This document shows, one piece after another, positions 26,163 through 35,492 of a stretch of 64,000 nucleotides of DNA. The notes under the pieces were generated by a model. The model saw nothing but the letters and a program-made list of their open reading frames with translations. It searched no databases and was not told the DNA's origin. A program made the translations under genes and the position numbers. The DNA is from Nostoc sp. JL34. Lineage in GTDB: Bacteria; Cyanobacteriota; Cyanobacteriia; Cyanobacteriales; Nostocaceae. The DNA is taken from NCBI RefSeq assembly GCF_017114945.1, contig NZ_JABXKQ010000044.1:62001-126000 (forward strand). The letters run 5' to 3'. Position 1 is the stretch's first letter. Each line of letters opens with the position of its first letter.

Positions 26163-27554
26163 ATGGTAAATCGACGAATTGCAGAAATATTGCGAAGTGG
26201 CCAACCTGATGACTCTCTCCTAGTTCAAGGCTGGGTGCGGACGAAGCGCGAGTCCAAAGGATTTGCTTTTATTGAAGTCAATGACGGCTCATCACTAGCT
26301 AATTTGCAAGTCGTCATTAATCAGGATTTGCCAGATTATGAAGCTATCTTGAAAAAATTGAATACGGGTGCTGCTGTGGAAGCGACAGGGGTACTAGTGG
26401 CTTCCCTTGGTAAAGGACAGCGAATTGAGTTGAAAGCCGAGACAGTGAAAGTTTACGGGGAAGCTGATCCCGATACATATCCTCTGCAAAAGAAACGCCA
26501 TTCCTTTGAGTTTCTGCGAACCATTGGACATTTGCGATCGCGGACTAATTCTTTTGGTGCAGTTTTCCGCGTCAGAAATGCTTGTTCGACAGCAATTCAC
26601 CAATTTTTCCAAGAAAGAGGCTTTTTGTGGGTACACACACCCATTATTACCGCTAGCGATTGCGAAGGCGCGGGTGAACTGTTTAGCGTTACCAGTTTAG
26701 ATTTAAAGAATATTCCCCGCACAGAAAACCAAGCAGTAGATTACAGCCAAGACTTTTTTGCTAAACCCACATATTTAACAGTTAGCGGTCAATTGGAAGC
26801 GGAAGTGATGGCGATGGCGTTTAGCAACGTGTACACCTTTGGCCCTACCTTCCGTGCAGAAAATTCCAACACCTCCCGCCACCTAGCAGAATTTTGGATG
26901 GTTGAGCCAGAAATGGCTTTTTGTGACTTAGAAGACGATATGGATTTAGCTGAGGCATTTCTCAAACACATTTTTAAATATGTGTTGGAAACTTGCCCAG
27001 AAGACATGGAATTTTTCAATGAACGCATTGATAAATCTGTGTTAGCGACAGCCGAAAATATTATTAATAATCAGTTTGAACGGTTAACTTATACAGAAGC
27101 GATCGCACTTTTAGAAAAAGCCGATGTCAAATTTGAATATCCTGTGAGTTGGGGTTTAGATTTACAATCAGAACACGAACGCTACCTAGCTGAACAACAG
27201 TTTAAAAAGCCAGTAATTGTCACAGATTACCCAGCGCAAATCAAAGCCTTTTACATGCGCTTGAACGATGATGAAAAAACCGTCCGCGCAATGGATATTC
27301 TCGCACCGAAAATTGGCGAAATTGTCGGCGGTTCTCAGCGCGAAGAACGCCTAGAAGTTCTAGAACGCCGCGTGTTAGCGCAAGGATTAAACCCAGAAGA
27401 CTTGTGGTGGTATCTTGATTTGCGTCGTTATGGTACTGTTCCTCACGCGGGTTTTGGACTAGGTTTTGAACGACTCGTGCAATTTATGACGGGTATGGGA
27501 AATATTCGTGATGTGATTCCCTTCCCGCGTACACCGCAAAGTGCTGAGTTTTAG
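26163..27554 (+). CDS. asnS: Asparaginyl-tRNA synthetase
   Basis: The 463-residue class IIb synthetase has an N-terminal OB-fold ([20 protein letters not shown]). The core includes [16 protein letters not shown], motif 2 [20 protein letters not shown], and motif 3 [15 protein letters not shown]. It ligates asparagine to tRNA-Asn. All motifs are intact and the length is normal. ATG 26163 is almost contiguous with the upstream coiled-coil gene. Confidence 0.97.
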   Translation: MVNRRIAEILRSGQPDDSLLVQGWVRTKRESKGFAFIEVNDGSSLANLQVVINQDLPDYEAILKKLNTGAAVEATGVLVASLGKGQRIELKAETVKVYGEADPDTYPLQKKRHSFEFLRTIGHLRSRTNSFGAVFRVRNACSTAIHQFFQERGFLWVHTPIITASDCEGAGELFSVTSLDLKNIPRTENQAVDYSQDFFAKPTYLTVSGQLEAEVMAMAFSNVYTFGPTFRAENSNTSRHLAEFWMVEPEMAFCDLEDDMDLAEAFLKHIFKYVLETCPEDMEFFNERIDKSVLATAENIINNQFERLTYTEAIALLEKADVKFEYPVSWGLDLQSEHERYLAEQQFKKPVIVTDYPAQIKAFYMRLNDDEKTVRAMDILAPKIGEIVGGSQREERLEVLERRVLAQGLNPEDLWWYLDLRRYGTVPHAGFGLGFERLVQFMTGMGNIRDVIPFPRTPQSAEF

Positions 27555-27631
27555 TTTGATTAAATAAATAAGGCGATTAAAAATCGCGTCTACAAAAACC
27601 AAGTCCGTCTGCACTGACTCATAAAAACTCC

Positions 27632-27660
27632 AAAACCCGCATTCTTCGCGGGTTTTGCTT
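27632..27660 (+). terminator. Rho-independent terminator after asnS
   Basis: AAAACCCGC (27632-27640) and GCGGGTTTT (27648-27656) form a perfect 9-bp stem. The symmetric A and T tails allow it to act in both directions, between asnS and the convergent Rpn gene. Confidence 0.8.
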
Positions 27661-27696
27661 GTATAGGCACGTATTTTATAAAGCGATCAATTAAAA

Positions 27697-28494
27697 TTAA
27701 AGATTTTGAATCTCCTCTTGTAAAACTTGAATTTGCTCAAGAGATAATTCAGTAACTTGAGCAATTTGTTCTAAACTCATTCCAATTCGCAACAAATTTA
27801 AAGCCAACTTTCTTGTTGTTTCTGCTTTACCTTCTGCTTTGCCTTCTGCTTTACCTTTGGCTTCGCCTTCTTCTAGGATTTGTTGATAAATGACTGATTC
27901 GCGCATAATCTCACTCCTTAAAATCTTGCTAATTACATCTTTCTTTAACACCAGACCTGCTAAAATACCACTGGCAGCACTTATATTTCTTTGTAGCTGG
28001 CGATCGCTAATCGCTTCAACTGCTTTGGCTACTTGGGTTAATACCATTGTAGGATCGTTTGTTTGACTTAGCACGGCAAAGGGTAATAGACCTGGAATAC
28101 TCATAAACCTGTCTGTTGGTTGTTCCCACAGGCGTATTACCTCAAACTGATGGTAAGTGTTATTTAATCTAAAACTATTTTCAATGACTAATTCTGAATT
28201 GGTTTTTCTCAAATAGATTACTATTTGACGCATTTCTTTGTTAGGAAAGCGGCGATAAACCCTAACTCGATAATCTAACATCCGAAAGAGAATATCTTCA
28301 TCAGGGTTGGTTTGAAATTCGGTATGTAGAACTAAATCATCAGATTGCAATAAAATTAACGAATCGGCGCGAATTGGTTCGCTTGATAATTCAGTAGGGC
28401 TAAGTTCTGTTAATTTAATCGGTGAACCTAGTAACCATGTTGCTAAATCATCTTTGAAGTTTTCGGCAATGAATTTACAGATGTTGTCATACAT
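27697..28494 (-). CDS. Rpn-family PD-(D/E)XK nuclease-like protein
   Basis: The 265-residue protein matches the cyanobacterial Rpn/DUF4351-like family. The N-terminal domain has IRADSLILLQSDDLVLHTEFQT, in which Asp and Glu-x-Gln form the PD-(D/E)XK-type site. IVIYLRKTNSE and a helical C-terminal region follow. A Lys/Glu/Gly-Lys-Ala repeat (GEAKGKAEGKAEGKAE, from a 12-bp DNA repeat) forms a hinge before the C-terminal LRIGMSLEQIAQVTELS helix. E. coli RpnA promotes recombination as a DNA endonuclease. These genes are mobile and multicopy in Nostoc; a decayed relative lies at 43190. Confidence 0.85.
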   Translation of the reverse strand: MYDNICKFIAENFKDDLATWLLGSPIKLTELSPTELSSEPIRADSLILLQSDDLVLHTEFQTNPDEDILFRMLDYRVRVYRRFPNKEMRQIVIYLRKTNSELVIENSFRLNNTYHQFEVIRLWEQPTDRFMSIPGLLPFAVLSQTNDPTMVLTQVAKAVEAISDRQLQRNISAASGILAGLVLKKDVISKILRSEIMRESVIYQQILEEGEAKGKAEGKAEGKAETTRKLALNLLRIGMSLEQIAQVTELSLEQIQVLQEEIQNL

Positions 28495-28609
28495 GGCAGC
28501 TTTAAAGAATGGGTATCATGTATTGCTGATGAAAATTAAATTTGTTAGTGTTGGGTTTCCTTGCATAGCCTACAAGGAATACCAAAGCTAGCACTGGAGA
28601 TGAAAATTA

Positions 28610-29092
28610 GTGTTAATGTTACTTCTCAATATTGGGAATGAGCGATATGCCATAGAAAGCCGACAGGTTATAGAAGTAATACCACTTGTTGTACTCAAAA
28701 GTTTGCCCCAGCAGCCTGAGCATATCGCTGGTGTTTTTAACTATCGGGGACGCATTGTACCAGTAATCGATTTATGTCAGTTGATGCGTGGTAAACCCTC
28801 CAGTGAGTACCTGAGTACTAGGATTATACTAGTCAACTATTGGGGAAGTAATAATACAGAACTTAAGGCTCCCTATATTTTGGGTTTGATGACAGAACAA
28901 GTTGTAGAAACATTACACCAGTCTGAGTCTAAATTTGCTGATTCCAATATCCAGATAGATACAGCGCCATATTTGGGCAAAATGATTGTTGATGACCAAG
29001 GGATGATTCAGTGTCTTCGCATTGAGTACTTGTTGTCAGAAGCGCAGCAAGTCAATCTCTTGCCAGAAAGTCATCACAATACTAGATTTTAG
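28610..29092 (+). CDS. CheW-like chemotaxis adaptor
   Basis: The 160-residue protein is a single CheW domain: LLLNIGNERYAIESRQVIEV, followed by GVFNYRGRIVPVIDLCQLM. It starts with GTG 28610 or ATG 28616. CheW adaptors bridge receptors and the CheA kinase. It is the first gene of the Wsp-like operon, 21 nt before cheR, and corresponds in position to WspB. Confidence 0.92.
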   Translation: MLMLLLNIGNERYAIESRQVIEVIPLVVLKSLPQQPEHIAGVFNYRGRIVPVIDLCQLMRGKPSSEYLSTRIILVNYWGSNNTELKAPYILGLMTEQVVETLHQSESKFADSNIQIDTAPYLGKMIVDDQGMIQCLRIEYLLSEAQQVNLLPESHHNTRF

Positions 29093-29113
29093 ATTGGTCT
29101 GAAGATTCTATAA

Positions 29114-30394
29114 ATGGCACAATCTGTTATTGAAGCTTTACTAAAAAGCAAGATTGGTTTGGATGCAAATTCTATTGGTGCTGATGCGATCGCAAGTGCA
29201 ATTTATCAACGCATGGCAGATTGCGGCATCACGGATATTGCTCACTATCTGGGGAAGTTACAGGTATCTACCCAGGAATGGGAAGCACTGATTGACACTG
29301 TAATTGTTCCAGAAACTTGGTTTTTTCGAGAACCAGAGTCTTTTGCACTTCTGAAGCATTACGTATTATCTGAATGGTTGCCAAAAAATCCCCAGGGTGT
29401 GCTGCGGGTTTTGAGTGTACCCTGTGCAACGGGTGAAGAACCATATTCCATTGCGATCGCTCTTTTGGAAGCAGGATTAAATCCGACAAACATTCATATT
29501 GATGCTGTTGATGTTAGCAATAAGTGCCTACTAAAAGCCCAACGAGCAATTTACAATCAATACTCGTTTCGCGGCAATAGCCAATCGTTTCAAGAGCGCT
29601 ATTTTCAGGCAACTGAGGCAGGATATCACCTGTGCGAACAGGTGAAAAGTATGGTGAATTTTATTAATGGCAACTTGGCAGATCCGGCTTTTCTAGCTGA
29701 CACGCCGCTTTATGATGTAGTCTTTTGCCGTAACCTGTTGATTTACTTCGATGTGACAACAAAAGAGCGCAGCATTCAAGTTTTAGAAAGGTTGCTAAGG
29801 GAAGAAGGCTTGCTATTTGTGGGACACGCTGAAACTTGGTTATTGTTTAAAACTCAATTGATCTCAGTTCGTCAAAATTCAGTAGTTGCTCATCGAAAGT
29901 CCACGGGAGGCGAAAATGTTCGCAAAAATCATCATCCAAATCTTCAGAGACAAGGCTTTACAGACAAAAATATAGATGTTCTCAACAAGCGACAGCTACC
30001 GAAAAAAAACCATTCCAAATTTGTCGCCCAAGAGAGGTTAAATGTTGCTTCCCAGAACCCCATATCGCCAATAGACTTAAAGGTAAATTTGTTAGAAACA
30101 GCCAGAGCTTTAGCCGATCGAGGTCGATTAGATGAGGCGGTTAAACTATGCAACGATTATCTCAACCAAAATCAGGTGAGTACTGAAGCATATCTTTTAC
30201 TAGGTCAGGTGCAGCAAGCGATGGCACAAAATGAGCGGGCGGCACAATCTTTTCAAAAAGCAATTTATTTACAACCGACTCACCAAGAGGCGCTGACTCA
30301 TCTGGCATTACTCAAAGAACATCAAGGAAATGCGGATAGTGCTAATCTTCTCTGGCAAAGAATTCACCGATTAACGAAAGATAAGCAGTTCTGA
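29114..30394 (+). CDS. CheR-type receptor methyltransferase with TPR tail
   Basis: The 426-residue protein has a CheR domain: IVPETWFFREPESFALLKHY, VLSVPCATGEEPYSIAIALL (SAM motif), IDAVDVSNKCLLKAQRAIY and VVFCRNLLIYF. A Lys/Asn-rich linker (about 255-320) leads to TPR units over the last 100 residues (AYLLLGQVQQAMAQNERAAQ). This is the WspC layout, in which the TPR aids receptor docking. It methylates receptor glutamates with SAM. It is followed by a 380-nt spacer containing a dispersed repeat. Confidence 0.93.
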   Translation: MAQSVIEALLKSKIGLDANSIGADAIASAIYQRMADCGITDIAHYLGKLQVSTQEWEALIDTVIVPETWFFREPESFALLKHYVLSEWLPKNPQGVLRVLSVPCATGEEPYSIAIALLEAGLNPTNIHIDAVDVSNKCLLKAQRAIYNQYSFRGNSQSFQERYFQATEAGYHLCEQVKSMVNFINGNLADPAFLADTPLYDVVFCRNLLIYFDVTTKERSIQVLERLLREEGLLFVGHAETWLLFKTQLISVRQNSVVAHRKSTGGENVRKNHHPNLQRQGFTDKNIDVLNKRQLPKKNHSKFVAQERLNVASQNPISPIDLKVNLLETARALADRGRLDEAVKLCNDYLNQNQVSTEAYLLLGQVQQAMAQNERAAQSFQKAIYLQPTHQEALTHLALLKEHQGNADSANLLWQRIHRLTKDKQF

Positions 30395-30775
30395 GGAGAT
30401 CGAGTAGGAGGCAATATTGTGTAGGTTTTGCCTAAAAAATAGAAATGTGTAGGTTAGGTTCTCGTTTGTATGCAGTAAACTTTGATCTCTCTCCAAACCT
30501 CTCTCCTTTTAGAAGAGAGGCTTTGAGTCTTACTCCCCTTGTAGGGAAGGGGCTGGGGGTTAGGTCTGTATTGGACTCAACTGAGAACCGCTATATTCTT
30601 AACCGAGCAGTACTGGGATTCATCCACCTCAGATACTCAAACTTCTTATTTAGGACTCAACACTTTCACGTCAGAAGGAAAAGCTAGTCTCTGAACTAAG
30701 CTAGCTACTTAATAATTTGTTTAAAAATAAAAATACAAACTGTTCATCTTGTTTATGATTTGGGAATTTTAAGAG
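30395..30775 (+). repeat. Spacer with dispersed inverted-repeat element (about 30488-30570)
   Basis: The core AACCTCTCTCC...GAAGAGAGGCTTTGAGTCTT and CTCCCCTTG...AGGGAAGGGGCTGGGGGTTAGG is a non-coding repeat dispersed in many cyanobacterial genomes. It can fold as paired CTCTC/GAGAG and CCCCTT/AAGGGG arms. It separates cheR from the receptor gene. Its presence here hints that the operon's second half may need its own promoter. Confidence 0.7.
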
Positions 30776-32455
30776 ATGAATGCGTTTTACAGCAACAGAG
30801 GAACAGTAGGATATCCAATGTTCAAGAACATGACCTTGCAAACACGGTTGATCGGTTCATTTTTTTTCATGGGACTGATTGTACTCACGATGGCCTTGCT
30901 GGGATGGTTCACCACCAACGAGTTAAATCAGTACATTAACATACTGGCGACGGATAACATCCCCAGTGTGTCCGGAATATGGAAGATTAACGAAGGTCAG
31001 ACACAAATCCAATCAGCAGAACGGTTACTATTCGATCCTGAAGTCACTGTTAGTGAAAGACAAGGTGCAATAACTCAAATCCAGGATGCTTGGAAACAGA
31101 TTAATGAAGGTATTAAACAGTACGAAGCAACGCCATTAAGCGAACAAGAAAAAAAAGAGTATGGCTTAGTTAAAGAACAACTGGATGCCTGGAAGCAAGC
31201 TCATGAGAAATTGTTAGATATTGAACAACAATTCACTCAGCTGGGTATTCGCAATCCTTGGAAAAAACAAATTGAATTAATACGTCAAGGAAAAGAAAAA
31301 ACATCAGACTTTGCCATTGTTCAAGCACCAATTGAATTACGTAATCGCATGGATTCTGAGGGAGCAAATAGAGAAGAACCATTATTTAAAATAACTGATG
31401 ACCAAGCAGGTAAACTTTTGAAACTTAATGAAGGTTACATATCAGATACACAAAAAGAAGTCGAACAGAATGTGGCCCGCAGTATTTTCTGGATTTCTGT
31501 CGGAATTGCCATTGACCCCATAACTGCGATTATTTTTGGGTTTATAATCGCTCGACAAATTGCATTTCAGATTCTTGGTGTTGTTAGGGTTGCAGAGCAA
31601 ATTTCCACGGGGAACTTAACAACTCAGGTCACGGCTGATTCCAACAGCAAAGATGAAATGAATAGACTTTTAACTGCTTTCCAAACCATGACTCAGAATC
31701 TCAACACTCTGATTCGTCAGGTACAGCATTCAGGTATCCAAGTGACTACCTCAGCTACTCAAATAGCAGTTTCGGGTAAACAATTAGAAGGGACGCTCAC
31801 GGAACAGGTCGCCTCTACTAATGAGGTAGCTGCTGCTACCAAAGAAATTTCCGCTACCTCTAGAGAATTAGTAAGTGCAATGGAACAAGTTGCGGCCATT
31901 TCACAAATAACAACGACAGCAGCGAATGATAGTCAAAAAGATATAGTGCGGATGGAAACCACTATGCGGCAGTTGGCAGAAGCCACTAATGCGATCGCTG
32001 CTCGATTGGGAGTAATTAGCGAAAAGGCAAATAGCATTAATACTAAAGAAATTTCCCCTGCGAGTGTGATTCATACCCTACCGCATCGCAGCAACCAAAT
32101 TTTGCGGGGATTGGTAAGTATCCGAGGCGAATTGCGATTGTGTATTTCTTTGAGCGATCTGTTGAATCTGGAAGCTGCCGATACAGCAGTACAATCGCTG
32201 AGTCCAGTGGTGTATTCGCGCATGGTGGTGCTGGAAAAGGCAGATAAAACTTGGGTGTTTGGTGTAGATGAACTTTATGGAGTACACCGATTTCAGCGGG
32301 ATGAGTTACAAGATCCGCCCAAGAGTCTGACTCAAACTTATACTAAAGGATTATTTCACTGGCAACCTAGCGGATCGCAAATGGAGCAATCGCACAGTGT
32401 CAGTTATTTGGATGATGAATTGTTATTCACCACCTTAGCTAGGAAGGTGGTGTGA
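30776..32455 (+). CDS. Chimeric chemoreceptor-CheW fusion lacking the receptor signalling tip
   Basis: The 559-residue frame has four parts. Residues 1-256 form a receptor sensor half, with membrane helices near 25-48 (LIGSFFFMGLIVLTMALLGW) and 233-258 and a helical periplasmic domain between them. A HAMP domain (about 258-312) follows. The third part is the start of a methyl-accepting domain up to GVISEKANSIN (423). At residue 424 the sequence jumps to KEISPASVIHTLPHRSNQIL, the middle of a CheW/WspD-type domain that runs to the end. The receptor's conserved hairpin tip and return helix, and the CheW N-terminus, are absent. An in-frame deletion of a receptor-cheW gene pair is the simplest reading. 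The downstream cheA starts at 32452 with ATGA overlap. Confidence 0.85.
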   Translation: MNAFYSNRGTVGYPMFKNMTLQTRLIGSFFFMGLIVLTMALLGWFTTNELNQYINILATDNIPSVSGIWKINEGQTQIQSAERLLFDPEVTVSERQGAITQIQDAWKQINEGIKQYEATPLSEQEKKEYGLVKEQLDAWKQAHEKLLDIEQQFTQLGIRNPWKKQIELIRQGKEKTSDFAIVQAPIELRNRMDSEGANREEPLFKITDDQAGKLLKLNEGYISDTQKEVEQNVARSIFWISVGIAIDPITAIIFGFIIARQIAFQILGVVRVAEQISTGNLTTQVTADSNSKDEMNRLLTAFQTMTQNLNTLIRQVQHSGIQVTTSATQIAVSGKQLEGTLTEQVASTNEVAAATKEISATSRELVSAMEQVAAISQITTTAANDSQKDIVRMETTMRQLAEATNAIAARLGVISEKANSINTKEISPASVIHTLPHRSNQILRGLVSIRGELRLCISLSDLLNLEAADTAVQSLSPVVYSRMVVLEKADKTWVFGVDELYGVHRFQRDELQDPPKSLTQTYTKGLFHWQPSGSQMEQSHSVSYLDDELLFTTLARKVV

Positions 32456-34713
32456 TGTTAGAAGAATTTGATGTCAGCAATCTTTCCTTGCTTGATTTAT
32501 TCAACATGGAAGTAAAAGCTCAAGTTGTGGTATTGAACGATCGCCTGTTGGCACTGGAAACTAAGCCCGATCCCCAACCAGAACTGGCAGCTTTAATGCG
32601 GGCAGCCCATTGTATCAAAGGCGCTGCGCGAATTGTCCAAATCGATCCGGTTGTCAACCTTGCCCACGTCATGGAAGACTGCTTTGTGGCGGCTCAAGAG
32701 GGAAAAGTTACCTTAACTGCCGATCGCATTGATGTATTGCTGCAAGGGGTAGATATGCTCCTGCGGATAGCGGAAACGGTTACATCCAACCCAAATTTGC
32801 CGATGTTAGAAGATGTTGGCATTCAATCATTGGTGAGTGCGATCGCTAATATCTTAACTCTAGAGGCAACCTCTACAGAAATTCATCCCTTAGTAACAAC
32901 AGCGCAGTTAGAAGACAACCAACAGACAACCCTTATTTCCCCATCCCCATTAGAAGAACTGGGCATCACCCAAAATCGGGCGGTGCGAATGAGTACTGAA
33001 AATTTGAATCGCTTAATGGGTTTAGCAGGAGAGTCTTTAGTTGAGGCGAATTTATTAGAACCATTTGCTAACTCTTTGCTGAAACTGAGAAGCAATCAGG
33101 GGGAATTGTCCAACTTGCTGGAGAAGTTGCAGGAGTTATTGGGCAACTATCATCTGGATCGGCAAATTAAAGAAACCTTGAGTGCAACTCATCAAAAAGC
33201 TAACGAATGTTACCAGATGATGAGCGATCGCCAAAACGAACTAGAACAATTTTCTCAGCGTTCTGCTAACCTTGCCCAGCGCCTATATCAAGAAGTTATT
33301 GCTACTCGAATGTGTTCCTTTGCGGATGGGGGACAGGGATTTCCGCGGATGGTGCGCGACTTAGCTAGACAATTGAGTAAACGGGTGAAACTGGAAATCG
33401 TTGGTAAGTCTACTTTGGTAGATCGAGATATTCTAGAACGTTTGGAAGCTCCGTTGACTCATATCCTGCGGAATGCGATCGATCATGGGATTGAATTGCC
33501 CCAGGAACGTCTAGCAGCCGGAAAGCCAGAAGAAGGAATTATTCGGATTGAAGTTACCCATCGCGCCGGAATGCTGTTTATCACCGTTGCAGATGATGGG
33601 CGGGGAATCGATATCGAGTTTTTGCGCCAAGTTGTGATCGGCAAACAACTGACAAACCCGGAAATGGCAGCCCAACTTACCGAAGTTGAGTTGATGGAGT
33701 TCCTGTTTTTACCTGGTTTCTCCACAACCCAGACTGTAACTGAAATTTCGGGTAGAGGTGTGGGGCTGGATATCGCCCATAGCACAGTGCGGGAAGTTGG
33801 CGGCACGCTGCGGGCGGTTTCTGTGTTGGGAAGGGGTATGACCTTTCACTTGCAGTTACCGCTAACGCTATCAGTGATTCGCACCCTGTTGGTGGAAATT
33901 GCTGGCGAACCTTATGCTTTTGGACTGACACGCATTGAAGAGGTGTTGATATTATCGAAGTCTAAGATTGCTGTATCGGAAAATCGCCCATTTTTCGTCA
34001 TAAATAATCAACCTGTGGAGTTGATTTTAGCAAGTCAAGTTTTAGAATTAGCCTCGCCTGCGGTGAATATAGAATCGCTATCAGTGATTGTAATTAGCGA
34101 TCGCCTCAATCGTTATGGATTAGTTGTAGATCGGTTTCTCGGCGAGTGCAATTTGGTTGTCCGTCCCCTAGATCCCCGCCTTGGTAAAGTCCCGAATATT
34201 AGCGCCGCCGCCCTGATGGATGATGGTTCCCCGGTGTTGATTGTCGATGTTGAAGATTTAGTCCGTTCCATTGCTAAAGTGTTTTCCAGCGGACAACTTT
34301 CTCAGGTAAATCAGTCTGCTCATCAGGCAGTTACCAAAACTTACAAGCGAGTATTAGTAGTGGATGATTCAATCACTGTGCGCGAAATGGAGCGCAAACT
34401 TTTGGAAAACAATGGTTACAAAGCTGAAGTGGCGGTTAATGGCATTGATGGTTGGAATGCAATCCGCAGTGGCGATTATGACTTGGTAGTGACAGATATT
34501 GATATGCCCCGGATGAACGGCTTTGAACTCACCAGCCAGATAAAAACTCATGCCAAGTTGAAGCAAATACCTGTGATTATCGTTTCTTACAAAGACCGGG
34601 AAGAAGACCGACTGCAAGGGTTAGAAGCAGGTGCAGACTACTACTTAACTAAGAGCAGCTTTCATGATGACACTCTGTTAAAGGCAGTGATTGATTTAAT
34701 TGGAGAGGCTTGA
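32452..34713 (+). CDS. CheA histidine kinase with C-terminal receiver (WspE-like)
   Basis: The 753-residue hybrid has an HPt domain with phospho-His in MRAAHCIKGAARIVQ near residue 55. A dimerisation region NRLMGLAGESLVEANLLE and a helical insert follow. The HATPase has LRNAIDHGIELP (N-box), VADDGRGID, and SGRGVGLDIA. A CheW-like domain precedes the receiver VLVVDDSITVREME...VVTDIDMPRMNGFEL, where Asp in VTDID is phosphorylated. The order HPt-HATPase-CheW-REC is that of WspE. The start GTG/ATG overlaps the stop of the receptor fusion by 4 nt, so translation is coupled. Confidence 0.93.
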   Translation: MMLEEFDVSNLSLLDLFNMEVKAQVVVLNDRLLALETKPDPQPELAALMRAAHCIKGAARIVQIDPVVNLAHVMEDCFVAAQEGKVTLTADRIDVLLQGVDMLLRIAETVTSNPNLPMLEDVGIQSLVSAIANILTLEATSTEIHPLVTTAQLEDNQQTTLISPSPLEELGITQNRAVRMSTENLNRLMGLAGESLVEANLLEPFANSLLKLRSNQGELSNLLEKLQELLGNYHLDRQIKETLSATHQKANECYQMMSDRQNELEQFSQRSANLAQRLYQEVIATRMCSFADGGQGFPRMVRDLARQLSKRVKLEIVGKSTLVDRDILERLEAPLTHILRNAIDHGIELPQERLAAGKPEEGIIRIEVTHRAGMLFITVADDGRGIDIEFLRQVVIGKQLTNPEMAAQLTEVELMEFLFLPGFSTTQTVTEISGRGVGLDIAHSTVREVGGTLRAVSVLGRGMTFHLQLPLTLSVIRTLLVEIAGEPYAFGLTRIEEVLILSKSKIAVSENRPFFVINNQPVELILASQVLELASPAVNIESLSVIVISDRLNRYGLVVDRFLGECNLVVRPLDPRLGKVPNISAAALMDDGSPVLIVDVEDLVRSIAKVFSSGQLSQVNQSAHQAVTKTYKRVLVVDDSITVREMERKLLENNGYKAEVAVNGIDGWNAIRSGDYDLVVTDIDMPRMNGFELTSQIKTHAKLKQIPVIIVSYKDREEDRLQGLEAGADYYLTKSSFHDDTLLKAVIDLIGEA

Positions 34714-34724
34714 TAATAATTCGT

Positions 34725-34767
34725 AATTACCAATTTTCATCACCTTGAAAGGGCTGAATCTAGAACT
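34725..34767 (+). repeat. Left arm of a degenerate direct repeat flanking the inserted membrane gene
   Basis: AATTACCAATTTTCATCACC followed by TTGAAAGGGCTGAATCTAGA resembles 35380-35430 (AATTACCAATTTTTG...TTTCACCACCTTGAAAGCGCTGGTTCTAGA). The two arms flank the reversed gene at 34819-35220, as if that segment had been inserted or duplicated within the operon. Confidence 0.5.
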
Positions 34768-34818
34768 TACGCATTGACAAAAAATCTCATCCATCTCCCT
34801 GTACTGTCTGTCTAGTAA

Positions 34819-35220
34819 TCAGGATTCTTGCCGAATTTTGTTTCTGATAAAAAGTTGTTCTGCATTAAGTAGGATGACCAGTAGCCCTATAGACCATCTG
34901 GCGATTGCCGGAGTTGCCCAGTTGTGATTCACCAGGTCGGGGATGGTTATAACAAGCATCAATACAATGAGGAATATCGGTATAATCATGACAATATTCC
35001 GATCCCAAGCAGGTTTATCGCGCAGTCTCGCTTCGCTTTGTAGTACGCGATTACGCCAAAAGGGAAAAGTACTTAGGACAGAAGTAAGGTATAACAGTCC
35101 AGCATTAATTAGCAGAATTGTTTTAAGGTTTGGAGCGATATCAGAATGTCCAAGGAAGATCGCTGTTAGGCAAGCTCCTGCTGCTAGATACAGAAAAGTA
35201 AACAGGGTAAAGTGCTTCAT
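34819..35220 (-). CDS. Four-helix membrane protein (hypothetical)
   Basis: The 133-residue protein has four predicted membrane helices: FTLFTFLYLAAGACLTAIFL, LKTILLINAGLLYLTSVLS, IVMIIPIFLIVLMLVITIP and WSIGLLVILLNAEQLFI. No known motif is seen. It lies opposite to the surrounding chemosensory genes, between cheA and cheB, and its start has GGAGTAACC upstream. It may be an insertion unrelated to the operon. Confidence 0.7.
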   Translation of the reverse strand: MKHFTLFTFLYLAAGACLTAIFLGHSDIAPNLKTILLINAGLLYLTSVLSTFPFWRNRVLQSEARLRDKPAWDRNIVMIIPIFLIVLMLVITIPDLVNHNWATPAIARWSIGLLVILLNAEQLFIRNKIRQES

Positions 35221-35379
35221 TGGTTACTCCTTGTGCTTTATAAACTGGAGTTTAGACTATATGGCAAAGGCATCTAAATTATATAGGACTAGCCCTTTCA
35301 AAATGACGAACAAAGATACGTTGTTTCAGTGCTACCATTTTGAATCCTCCGCTCAGATTTTGGGCTTTTTGAATGTTGA

Positions 35380-35430
35380 AATTACCAATTTTTGTTCCAA
35401 ATTTCACCACCTTGAAAGCGCTGGTTCTAG
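35380..35430 (+). repeat. Right arm of the degenerate direct repeat
   Basis: See the left arm at 34725; the right arm carries an extra eight or so bases (TTCCAAAT). It ends 60 nt before the cheB start. Confidence 0.5.
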
Positions 35431-35492
35431 ATTTAATCTGGGTTTCTATCTGTTGTATTTGTCGCGTTATTTTGGAGAAATGCCATATATTT

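Noticed and set aside
30445..30687. 80-codon frame between cheR and the receptor fusion
   Set aside because: It runs through a dispersed non-coding repeat and lacks a ribosome-binding site.
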